Shown: piece after piece, positions 52,567 to 60,466 of the stretch
How the letters are laid out: every line of letters starts with the position of its first letter
Position numbering within the stretch: position 1 is the stretch's first letter
Assembly: GCA_900314925.1 (NCBI GenBank)
Contig: OMXC01000006.1
Location: 186,001 to 250,000 of the forward strand
Reading direction: 5' to 3'
Source: an uncultured Bacteroidales bacterium
GTDB lineage: Bacteria; Bacteroidota; Bacteroidia; Bacteroidales; P3
DNA: 64,000 bases
The notes under the pieces: generated by a model
The model's input: only the letters and a program-made list of their open reading frames with translations
Told to the model about the DNA's origin: nothing
The model's database searches: none
Position numbers and translations under genes: made by a program

Positions 52567-53010
52567 ATGAAAAACAAATTGAAAGTCATGGGGCTGCTGC
52601 TGTGTTTTGCAACATCCGCAATGTTTGTTGGCTGCACAAAAGAAGAGCCGAACGCAGAAGGTAGCAATCCTTCCAATCCCTTGATTGGAACCAAATGGAA
52701 GAATCAGCATAACAATAGTAAGATTTTTGTGTTGGAATTTAATACCGATGATCAATGCCAACTATATGTTGCCTATAACAATATGACATATTACACGGGA
52801 AGATGCCAAGGAACTTATCATTTTTCCAACAATTCAATCACCTTTTCCAATTTGAAAATTGAATGGAAAGAACAAGGAGATCCTTCTTGGTTTCGAGTGA
52901 TTGAGTCAGGTTTGCTGGAGAATGGCTCAATAACAACAACTGGTTATGCTTGGAGTGAAGATAATCCGGAACAAACCTACTCTTGGAACAGATTATGGGA
53001 AAAAATATAA
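52567..53010 (+). CDS. Small lipoprotein behind leader RNA C
   Basis: 147 residues from the ATG at 52567 (an ATG five bases earlier meets a stop at once). Lipoprotein signal: FATSAMFVGCTKEEP, Cys near 22. The mature part is beta-rich (GTKWKNQHNNSKIFVLEFNT; LYVAYNNMTYYTGRCQGTYH) and lipocalin-like in appearance, but no named family is certain. A/T-rich compared with the surrounding core genes. Confidence 0.72.
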   Translation: MKNKLKVMGLLLCFATSAMFVGCTKEEPNAEGSNPSNPLIGTKWKNQHNNSKIFVLEFNTDDQCQLYVAYNNMTYYTGRCQGTYHFSNNSITFSNLKIEWKEQGDPSWFRVIESGLLENGSITTTGYAWSEDNPEQTYSWNRLWEKI

Positions 53011-53017
53011 AAAAAAT

Positions 53018-53392
53018 ATGGAAAAGATAACATTAAAGGCATTGAGAAATATGCCACCAAAAGAGTTTGCGAAGGCAAAACCCTATCATTTGAAGGATAG
53101 AAACGAGACGGAAGATTACCAAAGGCGAGGAATCCGATTTACGGATATGATGTTTGAAGACGGCGGTCGTCCAAGATACGTTATTGAGACCGTTATGGGC
53201 ATTACTGCGGAATGGATAACCATCCATGAAATAAACCACATGCTCGGAATCAACAAGACATACAAACCGCGCGAAGGTGTTACACAAGTACAGCATGACC
53301 GCGAATTGATGGAAAGACTGCGGGATTATATTGTGAAATACCCTGTCTTCTGTAAATATATCAAGAAGTATGATTCAAAATGGATTTTTTAA
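53018..53392 (+). CDS. Hypothetical cytoplasmic protein
   Basis: 124 residues from the ATG at 53018. It is 7 bases after the lipoprotein stop. No signal or membrane segment. Charged N-terminus (LKALRNMPPKEFAKAKPYHL), later ITAEWITIHEINHMLGINKT, with HEINH reminiscent of a HExxH metal motif but not matching it. I do not recognise it. Probably in one transcript with the neighbours. Confidence 0.6.
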   Translation: MEKITLKALRNMPPKEFAKAKPYHLKDRNETEDYQRRGIRFTDMMFEDGGRPRYVIETVMGITAEWITIHEINHMLGINKTYKPREGVTQVQHDRELMERLRDYIVKYPVFCKYIKKYDSKWIF

Positions 53393-53409
53393 TTTAAAAC
53401 AATAATGCT

Positions 53410-53922
53410 ATGTCCAAAAAGATTCTATTTGTGGCCTTAATCGCTTTTGTTTTCTCGGCCACTGCCAATGCCCAAAAATGGGAGCACTTCGTCACTGAGG
53501 CCGACGAACTCATAGGAGAAGCGGGGCACGAGTCTGACATGTACACCGACGAAATGGGAAACGTCTTTGTTATGTGGTCTGACGAAAGCGAGAATTTCCG
53601 TGTTATCAGCGGCACTTCCATTTTCAACTTCGTCGGGGACATCCGCTCTGTAATGGCAACCATCGGCTACTATGACATGAACAACAAGTTGATTGAGAAA
53701 AACGACATCCAACTTCTCGTTAGCGAGGGTCAAGCAAATCAGGCCGAGCCAAACATGGTGCCGATGATACGTCCGCTGCCAAACAAGAAAAGAGTAAAGA
53801 TGTTGCTGGATTACATACAAAAGAAAGATGGCTACGTCAGAATTCTTGTTCCTCTTTATGGTACCAACGGCAAGTTTGACATCAAAATACCTTGCATAAA
53901 CAATCCAAAGGCGGCTGAATAA
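53410..53922 (+). CDS. Exported hypothetical protein
   Basis: 170 residues with a signal peptide (ILFVALIAFVFSATANAQ). The mature part is beta-rich (WSDESENFRVISGTSIFNFV) with a repeated GYYDMNNK and charged segments. No family recognised. It lies 17 bases after the previous gene and is followed by a strong terminator, so it ends the accessory transcript that starts at RNA C. Confidence 0.65.
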   Translation: MSKKILFVALIAFVFSATANAQKWEHFVTEADELIGEAGHESDMYTDEMGNVFVMWSDESENFRVISGTSIFNFVGDIRSVMATIGYYDMNNKLIEKNDIQLLVSEGQANQAEPNMVPMIRPLPNKKRVKMLLDYIQKKDGYVRILVPLYGTNGKFDIKIPCINNPKAAE

Positions 53923-53948
53923 TATAGAGCGTTGCAAGCCCACGAAAG

Positions 53949-53984
53949 AAAAGGCTCGCACCATTTGGTGAGAGCCTTTTCCTT
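53949..53984. terminator. Bidirectional terminator
   Basis: AAAAGGCTC (53949) pairs with GAGCCTTTT (53972), extended inside by CACCA/TGGTG. T-rich on one side and A-rich on the other, so it can serve both convergent genes. Confidence 0.85.
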
Positions 53985-54001
53985 ATAAAACTTATGTGCT
54001 A

Positions 54002-54139
54002 TTATATCGAAGCCATTACGCGATGGAATACTTCTTCCTGGGGGATGGTTTGCACTTCTCCTTTTTCGTAAGCATCCATTCGTTGTTCCAATGTCTGGAG
54101 TTCTCGTTCGATAGATTCATCCACAAGAGTGGTGCACAT
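54002..54139 (-). CDS. Small ORF behind gcvT, antitoxin-like
   Basis: 45 residues from the ATG at 54139, 13 bases after the gcvT stop. The sequence (ERELQTLEQRMDAYEKGEVQ, then TIPQEEVFHRV) looks like the C-terminal half of addiction-module antitoxins that carry an 'IPxEEV' ending. No toxin follows. It is either an orphan antitoxin remnant or a chance ORF; the helical, non-random composition favours a real or once-real gene. Confidence 0.4.
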   Translation of the reverse strand: MCTTLVDESIERELQTLEQRMDAYEKGEVQTIPQEEVFHRVMASI

Positions 54140-54152
54140 AGCTTCAAATCGT

Positions 54153-55259
54153 TCAACCCTCGTAAAAGGGCATCTTGACGGTGACGGCCTTGAGGAGTTT
54201 CTCGCGGATCTTGATGTAGATCTCGGTGCCGGTCTTGGCGTATTCGGCCTTGATGAGGGCGGTGCCGATGTTCTTGCCGGTGCTGGGGCTGGGCGAGCCG
54301 CTGCGCACCTCACCGATTTTCTTGCCTTCGGCATTGCAGACCTCGTAGCCGTTGCGGGCGATGCCGCGGTCGACCATCTCGAAGCCGGCCACTTTGCGCT
54401 TGAAGCCGGCGGCTTTCTGGGCCAGGAGGAGCTCCTTGTTGATGAAGTTGTTGTTCTCGGCTTTCAGCTTGACGATGAAGGCCAGCGGAGCCTCGAGGGG
54501 GCTGATGGTGTCGTCCATCTCATGGCCGTAGAGGGCGAAGCCCTTCTCCAGACGCAGGGTGTCGCGGCAGCCCAGACCGGCGGGCATGATGCCGAACTCC
54601 TTGCCGGCCTCGAAGACCTTGTTCCACACCTCGATGGCTTTCTCCTTGGGGATGTAGATCTCGCATCCGCCGGCGCCGGTGTAGCCGGTGGTGGAGAGTA
54701 TGATGTTCGGGATGCCTGCGAAGGTGAGGATCTTGAAGGTGTAGTACTCCATATCGACGATGTTCTCGTCGGTGAGCTTCTGCATGGCCTTGAGGGCGTT
54801 GGGGCCCTGGACGGCGAGCTGAGCCCACTGTTCGCTCTCGTTGACGAAGTCCTTGCCGAGCTCCATGCCCATCTTGTCGGCAATCTGGCTCATCCAGTTC
54901 CAGTCCTTGTCGATGTTGGCGGCGTTGGGCACCATGAAGTATTCGTCGTCATGGACGCGATAGACGAGCATGTCGTCCACCACGCCACCCTGGCCGTTGG
55001 GGAGGCAGGTGTACTGCACCTTGCCGTCGAAGAGGTCCTCGATGTTGTTGGTAGTGACATACTGCATGAAGTGCTTGGCGATGGGGCCTTTGGCGCGGAA
55101 CTCGCCCATGTGGCTCACGTCGAACACACCCACGTTGTTGCGCACGTTGTTGTGCTCCTCGATGAGGGTGGTGTACTGGATGGGCATGTTGTAGCCTGCA
55201 AACTCTGCCATCTTGGCGCCGAGTTTGATGTGAAGGTCGGTGTACGGTGTTGTTTTCAT
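54153..55259 (-). CDS. gcvT: Glycine cleavage system T protein (aminomethyltransferase)
   Basis: 368 residues. NMPIQYTTLIEEHNNVRNNV and GVFDVSHMGEFRAKGP are the N-terminal folate-binding motifs, followed by TGYTGAGGCEIYIPKEKA and GLGCRDTLRLEKGF. It transfers the methylene group from the lipoyl H protein to tetrahydrofolate. Other gcv genes are not adjacent. Confidence 0.95.
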   Translation of the reverse strand: MKTTPYTDLHIKLGAKMAEFAGYNMPIQYTTLIEEHNNVRNNVGVFDVSHMGEFRAKGPIAKHFMQYVTTNNIEDLFDGKVQYTCLPNGQGGVVDDMLVYRVHDDEYFMVPNAANIDKDWNWMSQIADKMGMELGKDFVNESEQWAQLAVQGPNALKAMQKLTDENIVDMEYYTFKILTFAGIPNIILSTTGYTGAGGCEIYIPKEKAIEVWNKVFEAGKEFGIMPAGLGCRDTLRLEKGFALYGHEMDDTISPLEAPLAFIVKLKAENNNFINKELLLAQKAAGFKRKVAGFEMVDRGIARNGYEVCNAEGKKIGEVRSGSPSPSTGKNIGTALIKAEYAKTGTEIYIKIREKLLKAVTVKMPFYEG

Positions 55260-55283
55260 TATGTTATTGTTTTTGTTTGTTGA

Positions 55284-55625
55284 TTATATTCCAATCATTT
55301 CCACAAGGCTGCGCAACTCCTTGTCGGTTATATTTTCACTCTCCGACTTGTCGTAAATCTGAAGCAAAGTAACCTCTGATTCGTTTATGGCATATACTAT
55401 CGGATGAGTGATTACTCTTGCTCCTCCGCTCTTACCTTTCCCTTTAGACGATATAGACATACGCACCTTGCGCAGGCCGTATTTTATCGGAGTCCCCTTT
55501 ATTGGGTTTTCCTTAATCTCTTCAACAAGAGACAAAAAATCATCCTTCATGGAAGGGTATTTCTTTATCAGTCTCTTGAGACTCCTGTCGAAAGGCTCGA
55601 TGGTATAGACCTTACAACTCATCAA
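55284..55625 (-). CDS. RelE/ParE-family toxin
   Basis: 113 residues from the Met at 55625 (a second Met follows directly). IEPFDRSLKRLIKKYPSMKD and NPIKGTPIKYGLRKVRMSIS, then ARVITHPIVYAINESEVTLL, fit the RelE/ParE fold. It overlaps the upstream small gene by 14 bases, the usual antitoxin-toxin layout. Members cut mRNA on ribosomes or act on gyrase; which applies here is not clear. Confidence 0.8.
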   Translation of the reverse strand: MMSCKVYTIEPFDRSLKRLIKKYPSMKDDFLSLVEEIKENPIKGTPIKYGLRKVRMSISSKGKGKSGGARVITHPIVYAINESEVTLLQIYDKSESENITDKELRSLVEMIGI

Positions 55626-55839
55626 TCAATTCCTCCACAGGTCGGCCCTTGCGTCCGGCAGCACGTAGCGACTTGTACTCCACGACGGCTTCCTCAATGT
55701 CTTTCAGAACAGCCTTCTTTGCGTCATTTGTGACTGTTCTTTTTCCTTCGTCGTAAAATATTCCCAGCCCCTTGAACATCGTCACCACGGTGTCGTAGTA
55801 TGCATCGGGGATATTGGCTGTTATCTGGTGGGTAATCAT
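55612..55839 (-). CDS. Antitoxin of the RelE/ParE pair
   Basis: 75 residues. The N-terminal QITANIPDAYYDTVVTMFKG can form a dimerising or DNA-binding part, and the C-terminal half (AVLKDIEEAVVEYKSLRAAG, RPVEELIDEL) is an acidic helical tail typical of antitoxins that wrap the toxin. First gene of the pair. Confidence 0.72.
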   Translation of the reverse strand: MITHQITANIPDAYYDTVVTMFKGLGIFYDEGKRTVTNDAKKAVLKDIEEAVVEYKSLRAAGRKGRPVEELIDEL

Positions 55840-55878
55840 AACAATCTATTTTTCTTTCGTAACGCTACAACCTGCGGT

Positions 55879-56892
55879 TTATTGTGTGTTTACGATATTA
55901 TTTTTAAGCATCGCTTCTATTTTCCCCAACACCATCTCGGGGGTTATGGCCGCCATGCAGCGGCGGTCGCCGTAGCGGCAGGGCTTGCTGCCGTAGGCTG
56001 AGCAGGGCTGGCACGGCAGGTCGGCACAGAGGGCGTTGGCGCGGTCCTGGCCGAAGCCGTAGAAGCCGAAGTCGGGATGCGTGGCGCCCCAGATGCTGAC
56101 GACAGGGACGCCGACGGCGCTGGCGAAGTGCATGTTGGCGCTGTCCATAGAGACCATCAGCGACAGCCCCCTGATCACCTCCAGTTCCTCGGCGAAAGGC
56201 AGCCGCCCGGCCATGGAGTTCACACCGCGGTAGTGGCGAGCCCAGCGCTCGAGCACCGGTGCCTCGTCCTTGCTGCCGAAGAGCACCACCTCGTGGCCGC
56301 GCTCGCTGAGCATGCGCACCAGGGCCTCGGTGCGCTCCTCGGGCCATATCTTGCCCGCATGCTGCGCAAACGGAGCCACGCCGATTTTAGTGGGTAGTGG
56401 GGTGTGGGCAGTGGGTAGTGTTCTGTCCGTATCGTTGCCTAAAGCCAAGCCTCCACGCTTCAGCCCCGCGCGGCGGAAGACGTCGTCGTAGCGTTGCCAC
56501 TGCGGACGGCGTGGAGCGCGGCGCCAGTGGTGCAGGTAAAGCCAGCGCGACACCCTGCCCTTGCGCAAGGCGAAGATGCGGTAGTGCAGGTCGAGCAGAT
56601 GGCGCAGCCGCAGCAGCACGACGGCGAAGCCCACACGGTTCACCTTGTGCAGGTCGACCACCGTGTCGGCGCCCACGGCGTCCAGCGCCTTGTATATCCT
56701 GACGAAGCTCTGCTTCTTCTTCAGGCCGAGGAAATCCACGTTGGGCTCGCCGGCAAACAGCGGCTGCAGCATCGGCGGCCCGGCCACGGTGAAGCGCACC
56801 CCGGGGTTGGCGACGGCATAAGCCTTCACCACGGGCGCCATCAGCGCCACGTCGCCCAAGGCCGACAGCCGTATGACCAGCACATGCTTCAC
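55879..56892 (-). CDS. Glycosyltransferase family 9 (heptosyltransferase-like)
   Basis: 337 residues. VIRLSALGDVALMAPVVKAY is the N-terminal signature and PFAQHAGKIWPEERTEALVR, VSMDSANMHFASAVGVPVVS and IWGATHPDFGFYGFG the C-terminal ones. It likely adds a sugar to lipopolysaccharide core. A translated heptamer repeat of GTGGGTA type lies at residues about 157-168. Cys-rich end region (ADLPCQPCSAYGSKPCRYGD) is usual for this subfamily. DUF4254 follows, a common neighbour. Confidence 0.9.
   Translation of the reverse strand: MKHVLVIRLSALGDVALMAPVVKAYAVANPGVRFTVAGPPMLQPLFAGEPNVDFLGLKKKQSFVRIYKALDAVGADTVVDLHKVNRVGFAVVLLRLRHLLDLHYRIFALRKGRVSRWLYLHHWRRAPRRPQWQRYDDVFRRAGLKRGGLALGNDTDRTLPTAHTPLPTKIGVAPFAQHAGKIWPEERTEALVRMLSERGHEVVLFGSKDEAPVLERWARHYRGVNSMAGRLPFAEELEVIRGLSLMVSMDSANMHFASAVGVPVVSIWGATHPDFGFYGFGQDRANALCADLPCQPCSAYGSKPCRYGDRRCMAAITPEMVLGKIEAMLKNNIVNTQ
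56388..56422. repeat. Heptamer repeat inside the GT9 gene
   Basis: Five units (TAGTGGG twice, GTGTGGG, CAGTGGG, TAGTGTT). Encodes a Thr/Pro/Leu/His-rich stretch at a point between the two Rossmann-like domains. It is the reverse complement of the CCACTAC unit in hydF. Confidence 0.7.
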
Positions 56893-56898
56893 AATACC

Positions 56899-56985
56899 AA
56901 TCTTTAAGTTGTGAGCTTTAAGCTGTAAGTGGCTGCGCCAATCTCCCGCGTCAGCACACTTAAAACTTACAGCTCACAGTTTAAA
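56899..56985. repeat. Heptamer repeats as an inverted pair before the GT9 gene
   Basis: A left block of units such as TTTAAGT, TGTGAGC, TTTAAGC and TGTAAGT is followed, after a short GC-rich spacer, by a right block of ACTTAAA, ACTTACA, GCTCACA and GTTTAAA. The two are roughly complementary and can fold back on each other in the 88-base gap between DUF4254 and GT9 genes. Confidence 0.7.
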
Positions 56986-57601
56986 ACTTTTTATAGAGCA
57001 TCGGGTTCAGCGACGGGTCGTTGTACATCTTCATCTGGCGGTAGAGCTTCATCACGCGGCGCCCGGCGGCGAGGTCGTCGAGCAGCTGGTCGATGGCCGT
57101 GGTGAGGTCGGCGCGCTGCGTCAGCAGCGTGTCGAGCTTGGCCTGGCATTTGGCGCGGTGCTCAGCGTCACCCCTGCCGGCCTCGATGCCGAAGTGGTAC
57201 ACCTTGAGGGCGAGTATCGACAGGCGGTCCACCGCCCATGCCGGCGTCTCGGTGTTGAGCTTGGCGCCTGCCTGCGGGGCCACATCCTTGAACTGCATCA
57301 TGTAGTGGTCGTCGATGCGCTCCACGAGGTCGGTGCGGTGCTGGTTGGAGGCGTCGATGCGGCGCTTGAGCTGCAGGGCGTAGACGGGGTCCACGTCAGC
57401 GGGGCGCACCAGGTCTTCGAGGTGCCACTGCACGGTGTCCACCCACGACTTCTCCCACAGCAGGGCCTCGAACGTGCCGGCGCCGTAAGGGTTGTTCTGC
57501 CCGGCATCCACCGAGTCTGTCTTATGATATTCCGCGACTTGTCTCTCAAACAAGCCATACATTTCCATTGCTTTCATATTCAGTTTATGCAAATACTGCA
57601 C
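56981..57601 (-). CDS. DUF4254 family protein
   Basis: 206 residues, helical. DPVYALQLKRRIDASNQHRT and DLVERIDDHYM, with 'TPAWAVDRLSILALKVYHFG', match DUF4254, which is regularly found beside GT9 genes in Bacteroidetes. No signal peptide. It is upstream of GT9 in the same direction, so the two probably work in one envelope-sugar pathway. Confidence 0.85.
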   Translation of the reverse strand: MQYLHKLNMKAMEMYGLFERQVAEYHKTDSVDAGQNNPYGAGTFEALLWEKSWVDTVQWHLEDLVRPADVDPVYALQLKRRIDASNQHRTDLVERIDDHYMMQFKDVAPQAGAKLNTETPAWAVDRLSILALKVYHFGIEAGRGDAEHRAKCQAKLDTLLTQRADLTTAIDQLLDDLAAGRRVMKLYRQMKMYNDPSLNPMLYKKF

Positions 57602-57910
57602 TTATTTTGTAATTAGCTTTGCTTTCAATATACGGTCGACGACAACAACATCGCTCTCTATATGGAAGACATAGGCCCACTTCCTGTTGTGCGACACCAT
57701 TCTGCGGGCATGAGGGTGGCAACGGCGGACAGCCTCATAACGGCTTTCTTGATACAGGTCTGCAAACACCGACAGCGTGTATATCTCGCAGATCATGGCG
57801 TCTATATACCTGTCGCCGCCGGCACGCGACATATTGTCGCGTATCCAGTCGGTGAGCTCGTCGATATCAGCCCACGCCGAAGCATCCACCTCAACCCTGT
57901 AAGTCCTCAT
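57602..57910 (-). CDS. RelE/ParE-like toxin of the second pair
   Basis: 102 residues. YRVEVDASAWADIDELTDWI then RYIDAMICEIYTLSVFADLY and CHPHARRMVSHNRKWAYVFH, ending VVVVDRILKAKLITK. The arrangement and length match the RelE/ParE family. It overlaps the upstream small gene by 20 bases. Different in sequence from the toxin at 55.3 kb. Confidence 0.7.
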   Translation of the reverse strand: MRTYRVEVDASAWADIDELTDWIRDNMSRAGGDRYIDAMICEIYTLSVFADLYQESRYEAVRRCHPHARRMVSHNRKWAYVFHIESDVVVVDRILKAKLITK

Positions 57911-58097
57911 ATTTCTTGTGCAGAACGCTCCTCACTTCACCAAAAAACTCCTCCACCGTCATACGTCCGGGCTTGCTGACGGCCGCATTGCCGGCACGGA
58001 ACGAGGAAAGCGCCCCGACGGCCTGACCGTATGCCGCAACAGGCTCTTCTGCTGCAGGCATGGGCTCATCTTCTGTGCTATATGGTTTGTTCTTCAT
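57891..58097 (-). CDS. Probable antitoxin of the second pair
   Basis: 68 residues from the Met at 58097 (MKNKPYSTEDEPMPAAEEPV); an earlier Met at 58127 is possible. Pro/Glu/Ala-rich N-terminus and the ending MTVEEFFGEVRSVLHKKYED, a form seen in many antitoxins next to RelE-like toxins. It precedes the toxin with a 20-base overlap. Assignment rests on position and composition. Confidence 0.62.
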   Translation of the reverse strand: MKNKPYSTEDEPMPAAEEPVAAYGQAVGALSSFRAGNAAVSKPGRMTVEEFFGEVRSVLHKKYEDLQG

Positions 58098-58179
58098 CGA
58101 CTTGTTACCTTTCCAATTAAAATGCAAAAGTACACAATTTATTCAAACTGACAAAATCATTTTTTCCACACATGGCCGC

Positions 58180-58956
58180 CTACCGGCATAATTCGTAGAA
58201 GGCCACGGCGGCGGCAGCGGCCACGTTGAGGGAGTCGACGCCACGGTGCATGGGTATGCGCGCCACGTAGTCGCAGCCGTTCAACACACTGTCGCTCAGG
58301 CCGTCGCCTTCGGTGCCCATAATGATGGCCATGCGGTCGATGCCCTTGAGCGAGGGGTCGTCGACTGGCACGCTGCGGTCAGTCAGCGCCATGGCCACGG
58401 TGGTGAAGCCGCAGTCGGCAAGCTGGCGGTAGTGGTCGAGCCAGGTCCAGGGGAGCTGGAAGACGGTGCCCATGCTGACGCGGCAGGCGCGCCGGTTGAG
58501 GGGGTCGCAGCAGGTGCGCGTGAGCAGCACGGCGTCGAGGCCGAGGGCCGCGGCGGCGCGGAAGACGGCGCCGGTGTTCTCGCTGTTGACGACGGTGTCG
58601 AGGACCGCCACACGGCGCGCGCCGTCGAGCACCTCCCCCACCCCGCGCCCGGCGGGACGCCGCATGCAGCAGAGCACGCCGCGGCTGAGCTCGTAGCCGG
58701 TGAGGCCTTTGAGCACCTCGCGCCCGGCGGTGTAGACGGGCACGCCGCAGTCGGGCACGCTGCCAAGAAACTTCTCCTCGCAGAGGAACGAGACGGGCTC
58801 CACCCCCGCCGCCAGCGCCACGCGGATGACCTTAAGGCTCTCGCAGATGAAGAGCCCCTCGGAGGCATGCAGGCGGTTGCGCAGCTGCGCCTCGGTGAGG
58901 CGCGCGTATGGTTCAAGCTCCGGCGCCGCCAGAGTGTCTATCTTCACAACTTTCAT
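58180..58956 (-). CDS. SpoU-family RNA methyltransferase
   Basis: 258 residues from the ATG at 58956. NSENTGAVFRAAAALGLDAV, LTRTCCDPLNRRACRVSMGT and IIMGTEGDGLSDSVLNGCDY then SLNVAAAAAVAFYEL are the SpoU knot motifs. It methylates a 2'-OH in tRNA or rRNA; the exact target is unknown. TATCTTTG stands only five bases before the ATG, so the message may be leaderless. Confidence 0.9.
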   Translation of the reverse strand: MKVVKIDTLAAPELEPYARLTEAQLRNRLHASEGLFICESLKVIRVALAAGVEPVSFLCEEKFLGSVPDCGVPVYTAGREVLKGLTGYELSRGVLCCMRRPAGRGVGEVLDGARRVAVLDTVVNSENTGAVFRAAAALGLDAVLLTRTCCDPLNRRACRVSMGTVFQLPWTWLDHYRQLADCGFTTVAMALTDRSVPVDDPSLKGIDRMAIIMGTEGDGLSDSVLNGCDYVARIPMHRGVDSLNVAAAAAVAFYELCR

Positions 58957-58961
58957 GGCTG

Positions 58962-58969
58962 CAAAGATA
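58962..58969 (-). promoter_or_regulatory. Promoter -7 element five bases before the SpoU start
   Basis: On the minus strand TATCTTTG, then CAGCC, then ATG. Transcription would start at or beside the ATG. Confidence 0.55.
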
Positions 58970-59044
58970 GCGAAAAGAAACCAAACCGGCATCTCTGTCG
59001 CACACGACCATTTCCGCACCCCGCCCCATGACGGCACCCTGCCG

Positions 59045-59143
59045 CCTCGGAGCCGGAACGGCGTTAGTACGGTCATTCTACGGCACTTGTATCGCAGTTG
59101 GCCGAAGGAAGGCCGAGGAGGGTCCGAAGGGGGTCCGAAGGGG
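59045..59143. repeat. 11-base-periodic array 5
   Basis: Nine 11-base units in register. The left side is CCTCGGAGCCG, GAACGGCGTTA, GTACGGTCATT and CTACGGCACTT. One degenerate unit is in the centre, and the right side is GGCCGAAGGAA, GGCCGAGGAGG and GTCCGAAGGGG twice. The arms follow the same grammar, but pairing between them is weaker than in arrays 1-3. Between divergent genes. Confidence 0.75.
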
Positions 59144-59294
59144 CTATATGCAAAACCCACGTTGCCAGCCTGTTGGCAGAAAGCCCGACAGGAGGCTGTG
59201 CCGCATGGCTAAGAAGCAGAAAGACAAGCCATAACGGGAAAACGAACTTTTTTTGAGAAAAACAATCTTTTTTTGCCAGAATTGAAAAAAGTTG

Positions 59295-59302
59295 TATATT
59301 TG
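59295..59302 (+). promoter_or_regulatory. Promoter -7 element of gpx
   Basis: TATATTTG followed by CATC, with a -33 TTTG at 59273-59276 (18 bases apart). The leader to the gpx start would be about 160 bases, which is long for this genome. Confidence 0.6.
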
Positions 59303-59468
59303 CATCGTGTACGATATAAATCATAATTCGATTAAAACGAACAATTAATGCAATTTACAGCCAGAAGAGAGTCGGCAAAGACAGCTGCACCCTCTACGAA
59401 CACCGCGAAGAGGTGGAGCAGATGCTCGGCAACAAAGAATGAATATCAACCAACAAAAATACAACATC

Positions 59469-60011
59469 ATGGCAACAATTTATGATTACAAAGCCATTGC
59501 CAGCAACGGCAAAGAGATTGACTTCAAACAGTTTGAAGGCAAAGTGCTGCTCATCGTCAACACCGCCAGCAAGTGCGGCTTCACGCCCCAGTTCGACGGC
59601 CTCGAGGCCCTGAACGAGAAGTACCGCGACCGCGGCCTGGTGTGCATCGGCTTCCCCTGCAACCAGTTCGCCAACCAGGACCCCGGCTCGGACAGCGAGA
59701 TAGAGGGTTTCTGCCGCATGAACTACGGCGTCACCTTCCAGATAATGAAGAAGGTGGACGTCAACGGCAAAGACGAGAGCCCCATCTTCACCTACCTCAA
59801 GGAGCAGGCCCCCACGGAGGAGTACAAAGGGCTGAAGGCCAAAGCCACGCACACGATGCTCAAAGGCATCAGCAAGAGCGCGGAGAAAGACAGCGACATA
59901 TTGTGGAACTTCACGAAGTTCCTCATCTCGCGCGACGGCAAGCAGGTGAAGCGCTACGCCCCCACCACCGAACCCAAGGACTTCGAGAAAGACATTGAAG
60001 CGTTTTTGTAA
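59469..60011 (+). CDS. Glutathione peroxidase-family protein
   Basis: 180 residues from the ATG at 59469 (an earlier in-frame ATG at 59439 would add ten residues). The active site is NTASKCGFTPQFDGLEALNE, with Cys in place of selenocysteine, followed by GFPCNQFANQDPGSDSEIEG and, near the end, WNFTKFLISRDGKQVKRYAP. These enzymes usually use thioredoxin to reduce peroxides. The stop overlaps the next start (TAATG), linking it to an OhrR-like regulator. Confidence 0.92.
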   Translation: MATIYDYKAIASNGKEIDFKQFEGKVLLIVNTASKCGFTPQFDGLEALNEKYRDRGLVCIGFPCNQFANQDPGSDSEIEGFCRMNYGVTFQIMKKVDVNGKDESPIFTYLKEQAPTEEYKGLKAKATHTMLKGISKSAEKDSDILWNFTKFLISRDGKQVKRYAPTTEPKDFEKDIEAFL

Positions 60012-60466
60012 TGTATGAACAACTGAAGCTGGACAACCAGCTGTGTTTCCGCATCTACACCGCCTCGAGGCTCCTGACGCAGGCCTACAGGCCGCTGCTG
60101 GAGCCTCTGGGGCTCACCTATCCGCAGTATCTGGTGATGATGGTGCTGTGGGAGAAGGACAACCAGCTGGTGGGCGACATCTGCCAGCGCCTCAAACTCG
60201 ACACCAACACGCTGACACCCATGCTCCAGCGCATGGAAAAAGAGGGGCTGGTGATACGCACACGCGGCATCGCCGACGGCCGGCAGACGCTGGTGAGCCT
60301 CACGCGCAAGGGGCACCACCTGGAGGAACAGGCCAAGGAGGTGCCGACGTGTCTGACGCGCGGCATGCAGGACACCGGCATAAGTACGTGCGACATGCAA
60401 AGGCTGGCAGCCACGCTCGACACCCTGACGGGTATCATGGCTACAACAAAAGAAGGGCAACACTGA
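60011..60466 (+). CDS. MarR/OhrR-family regulator
   Basis: 151 residues. LDNQLCFRIYTASRLLTQAY has a Cys at the position of the OhrR redox sensor. The winged helix follows (GDICQRLKLDTNTLTPMLQR, IRTRGIADGRQTLVSLTRKG). It is coupled to gpx, so peroxide-responsive control of the pair is a reasonable inference. Its TGA stop is the loop of a 13-base-pair hairpin. Confidence 0.9.
   Translation: MYEQLKLDNQLCFRIYTASRLLTQAYRPLLEPLGLTYPQYLVMMVLWEKDNQLVGDICQRLKLDTNTLTPMLQRMEKEGLVIRTRGIADGRQTLVSLTRKGHHLEEQAKEVPTCLTRGMQDTGISTCDMQRLAATLDTLTGIMATTKEGQH

Larger units (their letters stand above)
58957..59468. other. Intergenic region between divergent genes
   Basis: It holds the SpoU promoter (near 58962), array 5 (59045-59143), the gpx promoter (near 59295) and, at about 59350-59440, an open frame without a start codon (encoding INAIYSQKRVGKDSCTLYEH and then EEVEQMLGNKE). 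That frame may be a gene remnant or part of the leader. Confidence 0.6.

Noticed and set aside
58957..59234. Plus-strand open frames upstream of gpx (starting 58826 and 59028)
   Set aside because: They run over the SpoU 5' end and array 5, with Arg/Gly/Pro-rich sequence typical of shadows.
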